Virus record (IMG/VR): IMGVR_UViG_3300036846_000760
Span: 1 to 44,907 of that record
Direction: 5' to 3' (one strand)
Length of the DNA stretch: 44,907 nt
Source: a virus
Shown: piece after piece, positions 39,435-44,907 of the stretch
How positions within the stretch are numbered: the stretch's first letter is position 1
How the letters are laid out: every line of letters begins with the position of its first letter
Notes under the pieces: generated by a model
Seen by the model: the letters and a program-made list of their open reading frames with translations, nothing else
Database searches by the model: none
What the model was told of the DNA's origin: nothing
Made by a program: the position numbers and the translations under genes

Positions 39435-40058
39435 ATGAACAAGGCAGAAAAAGTAGTGTTGAGCGATCCCGGTAACGGCGGCAACGAAGCGATTTCGTTC
39501 TCGCAGCCATACACGGCGCACGTCACGGTGACCGGTGTCGCGGATTTCATTTTCCACGGCTGGGACCCGGAAGCGGTGGAGGAAAAAGGACGTGCCGCGA
39601 AAGGCAGCAAGGCAAAAAAAACCGACAACATCAATTCGTATATCTATCGCGACGAAAACAACATGTTGGCGATTCCCGGCGAATACTTGCGCATGTGCGT
39701 CTGTAACGCCGCGAAGTTTCGCCAAGACCCGCGATCTCCGCGCAAGTCTGCAATGGACTTGTACAAAGCTGGCATCGTTGTCTTGAACAAGTTCGGCAGC
39801 CTTGGCACGGAGGCGTGGGACTATCTCGACAAGCGGCGCGTCGTCGTACAGCGCAACGGGATCAATCGCACGCGGCCTGCAATGCGCGCAGGCTGGGTCG
39901 TCTCGTATGAGGTGATGTGTCTGTTACCCGAGTACATTCCGCCACATGATCTTCTGGATACAATTGGAGTTGCCGGTCGTCTTGTCGGGTTGGGAAATTT
40001 TCGACCGACCTACGGCAGATTTTCCGTGACGAGTTTTGCTGTTCAAGACGCGATTTAA
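39435..40058 (+). CDS. unknown protein flanked by two pentamer arrays, 207 aa
   Basis: ATG 39435 follows AGAGGG; the longer frame to 39150 is array sequence. The 207-residue product is globular: AHVTVTGVADFIFHGWDPEA (about 30-49), a Lys-rich loop (RAAKGSKAKKTDN), NSYIYRDENNMLAIPGEYLR (about 68-87) and a C-terminal GLGNFRPTYGRFSVTSF (about 185-201). The last motif recurs in uncharacterised phage proteins I can recall, but I cannot name a family. Base composition of this gene is lower in GC than its neighbours. Its location between two like arrays suggests it is functionally linked to them or carried by them. Confidence 0.7.
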   Translation: MNKAEKVVLSDPGNGGNEAISFSQPYTAHVTVTGVADFIFHGWDPEAVEEKGRAAKGSKAKKTDNINSYIYRDENNMLAIPGEYLRMCVCNAAKFRQDPRSPRKSAMDLYKAGIVVLNKFGSLGTEAWDYLDKRRVVVQRNGINRTRPAMRAGWVVSYEVMCLLPEYIPPHDLLDTIGVAGRLVGLGNFRPTYGRFSVTSFAVQDAI

Positions 40059-40073
40059 CGAGACATCAAGCAA

Positions 40074-40493
40074 GGCTTGGTAGGGTCCGGCACGGCATGG
40101 CAAGGTCGGGTCAGGCGTGGTGAGGTATGGCATGGTTCGGCATGCTCGGGCGAGGTGCGGTCGGGTAGGGTTTGGTAAGGCCCGGCGTGGTGCGGCGATG
40201 TGTGGCGCGGCAGGGCATGGCAGGGCGAGGTCGGGTATGGTCCGGTCTGGTTTGGTCGGGTAGGGCAAGGCATGGTTTGGCGAGGTTTGCTGCGGTCGGT
40301 TCGGGCGCGGCATGGCACGGCCCGGCTTGGTTTGGTTTGGTCCGGTGTGGCAAGGCGCGGTTGGGCATGGCGTGGTTGGGCGTGGTGAGGTCGGGCATGG
40401 CTTGGCAAGATCGGGTGCGGCGTGGTCGGGTCTGGCGGGGCATGGCAAGGTCGGGCATGGCAAGGTCGGGCGAGCTATGGCGAGGTTTGGTTT
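40074..40493 (+). repeat. degenerate GGYNN pentamer array 2 (84 units)
   Basis: Exactly 84 pentamers (420 bp) run in a single phase from GGCTT at 40074 to GGTTT at 40489-40493. Of these, 78 start with GG; the six exceptions (GCTCG, TGTGT, GCTGC, GTTCG, GATCG, GCTAT) keep position 3 as T. Position 3 is C or T in all 84. There is no insertion or deletion. It starts 16 bases after the unknown gene's stop and ends just before a small hairpin (TTTCAC/GTGAAA, 40493-40510). Its orientation is the same as array 1. Confidence 0.95.
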
Positions 40494-40541
40494 TTCACAG
40501 CGTGGTGAAAGTTAAAAATCCAGAAAATTTTTGAGGCGAAA

Positions 40542-42161
40542 ATGGACCGCAGCATCACCATCAACATCACTGTCACCGACGACCAGAACGATGGACTGCT
40601 ATTGTCCGAGACTGACATTTCGGTCGTCATTCCGCCGGTCGCGCAGTGGGTGGTGGAGATCACCTGCAACGGCGGCGTCGTCGTCCTCAATCAGGACAGC
40701 GGTGTTGACCTCGGCACCTTCGACAGTGGCGACATCCATCAGCGGTGTCTGTCGTTCTACGTGCGCGAGATTGACCTGACGGTGTTCTTCCGGCCTGAGG
40801 CCGATGGTTCGCGCCAGGAGATCGTCTTTGAGCGCGGCAATTGTTTCCTGGGCGGCGACATCGAGGGCGACATCGGGTCATACACCGCGCGCATCTACAA
40901 CGAGGGTGTGCTGAAGGAGAGCGTCAGCATCGCGCACCACTACGCGTTCACCCGCTGGCGTTGGCAGTCCGCGCCGCGTCCGATCATCGCCGACATCGAC
41001 AGCCTGCTCGCGCTGCATTTAATCCCTGCATTGCGGCGCGATTCGGAGCGCCCGCCGGTCTCCATGCCGGTCCCTTATGCCCCGCTGGGGCTGGCGGGCG
41101 TCTATCCCCACATGCCCGACGCTGGCGAGCGTCCCGACATCGGTCTGCTCACGGACCCGCAGGCGGAATACGTCGTCACCGGCAGCGCGTCGTCGCTGGA
41201 GGTGGTGATGGCGCAAGCGGAAGCCTCCGGCTCGATCCCGTGGCACATGCGTGACGAGCGTGTCGGTGCGCCGATCAATTTCGAGACCTATCCGAAAGCG
41301 TGTTGGTATCAAGGGCAGGGTCAAGGCGAGCCGTTTGTCTATGTGCCGCCGCATCCCGAGATCATCGTGGACGAGGCTCACCAGCCCGCGCTGGCCTATC
41401 TGCCGTACCTTATGACCGGCGATCCGTATTATCTGGAAGCGCTGCAATTCCAGGCGACATGGAATTACGGCTCGACCTCGCTGGGATATCGTCCGACGCT
41501 GTCGCAGACGCGGCAGTTCGCGTGGAGCATGCGGACGCTGGGACAGTGCGTCAAGGTGACGCCGGAGAACGTGCCGTCGTGGCTGAACCCGCGCGACTAC
41601 TGGCAGGGCATGCTCGACAAGCACCGCGATTTTTTCACCGGGATGTACATGATGAGCGAGTCCCGTTTCCAGACGCTGTTCCGTTCTACCGACAACATCA
41701 GCGGCAAGAAAGCAGACGGCAATTTCCCCGAGGGTACGTGGTGTCAGCCGTGGCAGAGCGAGTTCCTCGGCAGCGTCTTTGGCTGGCTGGTGGCGCTGGG
41801 CAATGAGGATTGGCGCGCGGCATTCGAGTGGGTGCTGCAAGGCACGATCGACCGCACCAGCGGCTGTGAGTGGCCGCGTGCGCTGTGTACGCCGTATCAG
41901 ATGATGCTCTGCGAAAGCAAAGGCGCAGAACCGGCACGCTCCTACACCGAAGCGTGGTTCATCAATGCCGAGATCGCGGGCCTCGACTACACCGATGCTA
42001 ATGCGTGGCAGCAGGATGATATGACGTATCTGACCTATACGCGCGGCGCGCTGACCTATGCCGTGATGCATGGCCTCGATGCCGGCGACAACCTCGCGTG
42101 GGTCGATGCGCAATTCCAGCACCGGCACCAACTGCCTGCCTTCAAGTGGAGCCTTGCGTGA
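40542..42161 (+). CDS. large unknown protein, 539 aa, possible alpha/alpha-barrel
   Basis: ATG 40542 follows TGAGGCG. The N-terminal 150 residues are beta-rich (ITINITVTDDQNDGLLLSET... CFLGGDIEGDIGSYTARIYN), like a surface-exposed beta-sandwich. The rest is helical with aromatic motifs: YLPYLMTGDPYYLEALQFQA, WSMRTLGQCVKVTPENVPSW, FWLVALGNEDWRAAFEWVLQ-type segments, suggestive of an (alpha/alpha)-toroid as in polysaccharide lyases or hydrolases. No catalytic residues could be assigned. A depolymerase or virion protein inside an early operon would be unusual. Function unknown. Confidence 0.6.
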   Translation: MDRSITINITVTDDQNDGLLLSETDISVVIPPVAQWVVEITCNGGVVVLNQDSGVDLGTFDSGDIHQRCLSFYVREIDLTVFFRPEADGSRQEIVFERGNCFLGGDIEGDIGSYTARIYNEGVLKESVSIAHHYAFTRWRWQSAPRPIIADIDSLLALHLIPALRRDSERPPVSMPVPYAPLGLAGVYPHMPDAGERPDIGLLTDPQAEYVVTGSASSLEVVMAQAEASGSIPWHMRDERVGAPINFETYPKACWYQGQGQGEPFVYVPPHPEIIVDEAHQPALAYLPYLMTGDPYYLEALQFQATWNYGSTSLGYRPTLSQTRQFAWSMRTLGQCVKVTPENVPSWLNPRDYWQGMLDKHRDFFTGMYMMSESRFQTLFRSTDNISGKKADGNFPEGTWCQPWQSEFLGSVFGWLVALGNEDWRAAFEWVLQGTIDRTSGCEWPRALCTPYQMMLCESKGAEPARSYTEAWFINAEIAGLDYTDANAWQQDDMTYLTYTRGALTYAVMHGLDAGDNLAWVDAQFQHRHQLPAFKWSLA

Positions 42162-42164
42162 GCT

Positions 42165-42401
42165 GTGGGGCGATTTGCATATTACAACGAGATCGACGCC
42201 TACGCCGCGCAGTGGCTGCGCAACCTGATCAAGGCCGGATTGATCCCGGAGGGTGAGGTCGATGAACGATCAGTCGCTGATGTCGAAGCCGGCGACCTTG
42301 CCGGATTCATCCAATGCCACTTCTTCGCCGGCCTCGGCGGCTGGCCCTACGCATCGACTGCTCGCCATCGATCTTTTCTGCGGCCTAGGCGGCTGGACTG
42401 A
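42165..42401 (+). pseudogene. truncated 5' end of a phage DNA cytosine methyltransferase
   Basis: GTG 42165 opens a 78-residue frame whose first 64 residues, GRFAYYNEIDAYAAQWLRNL... to CHFFAGLGGWPYAS, match the N-terminus of phage cytosine-5 methyltransferases (motif I FAGLGGW at 54-60). After that the frame degenerates (TARHRSFLRPRRLD) and stops. A second, complete motif I (DLFCGLGGW) is encoded 52 bases later in another frame and belongs to the next gene. The reading is that one methyltransferase was replaced by another at their homologous motif I, leaving this stub. Confidence 0.65.
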
Positions 42402-43248
42402 AGGGCTGCTTGCGGAGGGCTATGAGGTTGTCGGGTTCGACATTGAGCAACATGCCTATGGCGGCGAACGCTACCCTGCGCAGTTGATCGTTCAGGACGT
42501 ATTGACGCTGCACGGAAGCCAGTTCCGCACCGCCGCTCTGATTGTCGCAAGCCCGCCGTGTCAGAAATATTCCTACATGGCGATGCCGTGGAAACGCGCG
42601 AAAGATCTGGCAAAATGGTATCGCGCCGAGCCCGCACGTATTGATGATCTGAATGCACTTTTCAACGCCTGCTTCCGAATCCAGCGTGAGGCCTCCGAGG
42701 CGGCCGGACGGCACGTCCCAATGATCGTAGAGAACGTTCGCGGCGCTATTCCGTGGGTTGGGTACAGCCGGTGGAATTTCGGGTCGTTTCATTTGTGGGG
42801 CGATGTTCCTGCGTTGATGCCCACTGGCCGCGCGATCAAAGTCAAATCATTCCGGTTCGACGGTTCCGGAAAGTCTTTTCAAACCGCATCCGTTTATGAA
42901 GGCATCAAGGCTCCCGGCCTGAACTGGTCCGATCAAACCAAGCGTGGTCAAGATTTTACGCGTCACGCCGTTAAACACGCCGCCGGACGCCGTACCGATC
43001 CCGGTAACGGTGTGCGATTCACTTCGCGGGATTGCGGTGTGGAGGGTATAAAAAACGGCAACGACTGGTTCGGCGCGGGCGAAAATTGCAGTCTTCAGCG
43101 GAAGGCCGCGTCCGGTTCGTCCGCCCGCAAAGAGGCATCAGCCATGATCGCCAAGATACCGTTGACGCTATCGGGTCACATCGCGCGCGTCTTTAAACCG
43201 CCATCAAAGGCGAGCGGTGCCTACCTCGACACGGAGGCCGCAAGATGA
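42262..43248 (+). CDS. DNA cytosine-5 methyltransferase
   Basis: The 328-residue product has C5-MTase motifs: I, DLFCGLGGWTEGL (37-49); IV, ASPPCQKYS with catalytic C100; VI, MIVENVRGAIPW (E157-N158-V159); and a final MIAKIPLTLSGHIARVF resembling motif X. ATG 42262 follows GGAGGGTGAGG; the first 30 residues (MNDQSLMSKPATLPDSS...) are read out of frame through the stub's coding region and are probably not native. It would methylate cytosine in phage or host DNA, possibly for restriction avoidance. The target-recognition part (about 170-290) shows no known specificity. Confidence 0.8.
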   Translation: MNDQSLMSKPATLPDSSNATSSPASAAGPTHRLLAIDLFCGLGGWTEGLLAEGYEVVGFDIEQHAYGGERYPAQLIVQDVLTLHGSQFRTAALIVASPPCQKYSYMAMPWKRAKDLAKWYRAEPARIDDLNALFNACFRIQREASEAAGRHVPMIVENVRGAIPWVGYSRWNFGSFHLWGDVPALMPTGRAIKVKSFRFDGSGKSFQTASVYEGIKAPGLNWSDQTKRGQDFTRHAVKHAAGRRTDPGNGVRFTSRDCGVEGIKNGNDWFGAGENCSLQRKAASGSSARKEASAMIAKIPLTLSGHIARVFKPPSKASGAYLDTEAAR

Positions 43249-43433
43249 CGGCCCAGGAGATCATCGCACGTGAGTTATGCAACCTGTCCGAGATCGATCC
43301 CGATGCGGCCTCGGAGGCCGGAGAGCCCAACATGGCCCGCATGAACCGCTATGCGCTGGAGATCGTGCTGGCGTTGTTCAACGCGGGCTTCGACATCGTG
43401 AGCGCCGACGCCGATGAAGAGGTGGAGGATTGA
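43245..43433 (+). CDS. hypothetical protein, 62 aa
   Basis: ATG 43245 overlaps the methyltransferase stop as ATGA. The 62-residue acidic product (MTAQEIIARELCNLSEIDPD...NRYALEIVLALFNAGFDIVS) is mostly helical and ends with DADEEVED. A ribosome site (GACGGCC context) is weak, so translation may be coupled. No family recognised. Confidence 0.5.
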   Translation: MTAQEIIARELCNLSEIDPDAASEAGEPNMARMNRYALEIVLALFNAGFDIVSADADEEVED

Positions 43434-43435
43434 AC

Positions 43436-43705
43436 ATGGAACCCATGCGACGCCACGACTACAACGATGAGATCGCAACACTGGCGCGGCACGTGATCGC
43501 GGCCGCGCATCTGATCAAGTCGCCGTACATGCTGGCGCAATATCTGCACGACGTGTGCGGCTGGCGGCAGCGCTCCAAGATCGATCGCATGGTGACGCAC
43601 GAGCTGATGGCATCGTGGCTGCGCGCCCACTGCGATCTGTCCGATCGCGCCGCGCACATGGCGGCGGATGACTTCTTCGATCATTTCGAGGCGCGGATGA
43701 GGTGA
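43436..43705 (+). CDS. hypothetical protein, 89 aa
   Basis: ATG 43436 follows GGAGGATTGAAC, which decides the start over the TTG at 43430. The 89-residue product (MEPMRRHDYNDEIATLARHV...FFDHFEARMR) is helical, His-, Asp- and Ala-rich; the repeated acidic and His residues could bind metal. It is followed 3 bases later by a GTG-started gene. No family recognised. Confidence 0.5.
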   Translation: MEPMRRHDYNDEIATLARHVIAAAHLIKSPYMLAQYLHDVCGWRQRSKIDRMVTHELMASWLRAHCDLSDRAAHMAADDFFDHFEARMR

Positions 43706-43708
43706 TCT

Positions 43709-44554
43709 GTGGCACGGTCCTCCAAATTCCCCACGCTCGCCGATCACATTTGCTCCGCGGAGGGAGGAGGCAAGGCGTTGGGGACACTTCAGATGCTGAT
43801 CGAATCGGCAGAACGCTTTGTGTTTGATCACGACGTTTCGATAGCGGCGTCGCGGGTTGTCGAGGTCAACGCCGCGTCGATTGGGAAAGCACTGCCGTTG
43901 TGCCGGTTGCCTGCGCGGTTGACGTGGATCGAACTTACCCCGCAGGCTTTGCCGGATTGGATTCCGGATGTCTCGGCCTTCGGCATCTTAATGCTGGACG
44001 GATTGACCCACGACGACAAGAACGACCACCGATTCTTGGTAACATGCCTTGTCACCAACAAGCACACGGGCGAGGTTTGCGCGTTCCCCTACAATCTTCG
44101 CATCAACCCTGACGCCGCCACGGATCGTCCCGAAGCGTTCATCGAAGTGCTGGAAAATGTTTTTATAGGGGACCGTGCCATTCCTGAAGGGGTCGATCTG
44201 GAGGGATTGGGCCTCGTTGAGGCGCAGCTTGCTGTCTCTGCGTTGGCGATGCTCAACTCGCGTAACCTTGTCAGCACAGCCCCGGCGACAGGACTGTATA
44301 CGCGCGCCGCACGGCGCCGGAAGGAACGCCCGTTGTTGTCTCACAGCGTGGTCAAGATCACCTTGAGCAAACGCGACCGCATTGCGGTCGATCTGCATGG
44401 GATATCCGAGCGCGAAGTGCGCGAGCATCTTGTCAGGGGACACTTCAAGATCAAGAAGCGCGGCGTCTATTGGTGGCGTCCGCACATCCGGGGCAACGCC
44501 ATCATCGGACGGATCATTCACGACAGATACCAAGTCAGTGCAGAAGCAAAATGA
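43709..44554 (+). CDS. phage protein with C-terminal RGHFK-type motif, 281 aa
   Basis: The gene begins at GTG 43709. The N-terminal half (FPTLADHICSAEGGGKALGT..., LPLCRLPARLTWIELTPQAL) and the middle (AFPYNLRINPDAA, ENVFIGDRAIPEGV) are mixed alpha/beta; the C-terminus carries HLVRGHFKIKKRGVYWWRPH (about 245-264), followed by IRGNAIIGRIIHDR. This 'RGHFK...WW.PH.RG' ending is typical of a widespread uncharacterised phage family. It may act in DNA metabolism by location. Function unknown. Confidence 0.6.
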   Translation: MARSSKFPTLADHICSAEGGGKALGTLQMLIESAERFVFDHDVSIAASRVVEVNAASIGKALPLCRLPARLTWIELTPQALPDWIPDVSAFGILMLDGLTHDDKNDHRFLVTCLVTNKHTGEVCAFPYNLRINPDAATDRPEAFIEVLENVFIGDRAIPEGVDLEGLGLVEAQLAVSALAMLNSRNLVSTAPATGLYTRAARRRKERPLLSHSVVKITLSKRDRIAVDLHGISEREVREHLVRGHFKIKKRGVYWWRPHIRGNAIIGRIIHDRYQVSAEAK

Positions 44555-44613
44555 CCGACGAGGGCGGCGCGATTTCGCTCAAAATCCACTAAAAAATGGC
44601 TGAATTCCGCCAA

Positions 44614-44653
44614 TTTTGTCCTATTGGGGAATCAGGACACTTTGTCCTATAAT
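44614..44653 (+). promoter_or_regulatory. promoter with TGTCCT/AGGACA operator
   Basis: TTGGGG (44624-44629), an 18-bp spacer and a perfect TATAAT (44648-44653) form a sigma-70-type promoter for the coiled-coil gene at 44697. A direct repeat TTTGTCCTAT occurs at 44615-44624 and 44641-44650, and AGGACA-CTT-TGTCCT (44634-44648) is a perfect inverted repeat that overlaps the -10. Three half-sites over the core promoter imply repression by a dimeric regulator, identity unknown. Confidence 0.65.
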
Positions 44654-44696
44654 CCTGGGGCCGGGGCAATGGTGCCCGGCAGGAAAGGAACCCAGA

Positions 44697-44907
44697 ATGA
44701 CTGACGCAGACTTTACGCTGATGTTCGAAATGCTGAAGGATATGCAATCTCGCATGAGCCGCATGGAGAAAGACATTGCGGAAATCAAAACGCACATGTC
44801 GTCCATCGATGAACACATCACCCTCATCCATAGGGACATGTTCCGTTTCTCTTCGCGTGTGGAAAGCCTCGAAGAAAGAATTGCCCGCATCGAGGCGCGG
44901 CTTGAAC
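44697..44907 (+). CDS. coiled-coil protein, partial at window end
   Basis: ATG 44697 follows AGGAAAGGAACCC. The visible 70 residues (MTDADFTLMFEMLKDMQSRM..., EIKTHMSSIDEHITLIHRDM, RVESLEERIARIEARLE) form continuous heptads with hydrophobic residues at a/d positions, a long coiled coil. The frame is still open at the window edge. It has its own promoter and operator just upstream. Such proteins act as small regulators or virion spacers; function unknown. Confidence 0.6.
   Translation, partial: MTDADFTLMFEMLKDMQSRMSRMEKDIAEIKTHMSSIDEHITLIHRDMFRFSSRVESLEERIARIEARLE

Noticed and set aside
39060-40463. Long Pro-rich reading frames antisense to the pentamer arrays
   Set aside because: A GGYNN array read backwards gives RCC-NNR-CCN-NRC-CNN, so a Pro about every five residues follows automatically. 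The CC pairs are conserved even at wobble positions, which a protein-level constraint would not require. No ribosome site or family.
38668-40493. CRISPR array
   Set aside because: There is no conserved repeat-spacer alternation; units are 5 bp and degenerate, and no cas genes are present.
42165-43248. Programmed frameshift joining the two methyltransferase frames
   Set aside because: A join would place two motif I copies in one protein and there is no slippery sequence; a recombinational swap explains it better.

Overview
The window looks like most of a temperate, short-tailed (podovirus-like) phage or prophage of a high-GC bacterium. The virion genes (terminase, portal, scaffold, capsid, two tail-tube/adaptor proteins, internal proteins) and the GC-rich codon use suggest an alphaproteobacterial host, possibly Rhizobiales; the host assignment is inference. 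No rRNA, tRNA, CRISPR array or insertion sequence was recognised.

Layout. (1) 1-2336, plus strand: five small overlapping genes, a 575-bp control region with terminators, repeated motifs and a perfect 16-bp match to the bacterial parS centromere site, then an orphan HicB-like gene and a small gene. (2) 2337-26816, minus strand, read from high to low coordinate: three tail-fibre genes, a cluster of small genes, a disordered protein, large terminase, portal, scaffold, major capsid, adaptor and nozzle proteins, a T7 gp13-like protein, a GNAT protein, three or four putative internal/ejection proteins and an ADP-ribosyltransferase-domain protein. (3) 26817-33817, minus strand: an apparently non-coding 640-bp stretch, a possible small terminase, an HGG-motif protein, a primase-polymerase/ATPase replication protein, integrase, excisionase-like protein and CI-like repressor. 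(4) 34095-44907, plus strand: the early operon, with a Cro-like protein, a degenerate MT-A70-like protein, a RuvC-like resolvase, an inserted HNH endonuclease, a RecB/Cas4-like nuclease (DUF2800), an ssDNA-binding protein (DUF2815), an unknown gene flanked by two unusual repeat arrays, a large unknown protein, a chimeric cytosine-methyltransferase locus, small genes and a promoter/operator before a coiled-coil gene cut by the window end.

The standout is a pair of non-coding arrays (38668-39406 and 40074-40493) made of 148 and 84 head-to-tail pentamers of the form GGYNN. The GG and the following pyrimidine are nearly invariant, the last two bases are almost free, and 232 units contain a single 1-base slip. 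Both arrays point the same way, share similar first and last units, and bracket one unknown gene. I know of no described element matching this.

Working model: repressor and Cro-like protein face each other across a 277-bp switch region; integrase and excisionase handle lysogeny; the early operon supplies recombination and replication proteins; the long leftward operon builds the virion. No endolysin or DNA polymerase was recognised, so the genome probably extends beyond the window.
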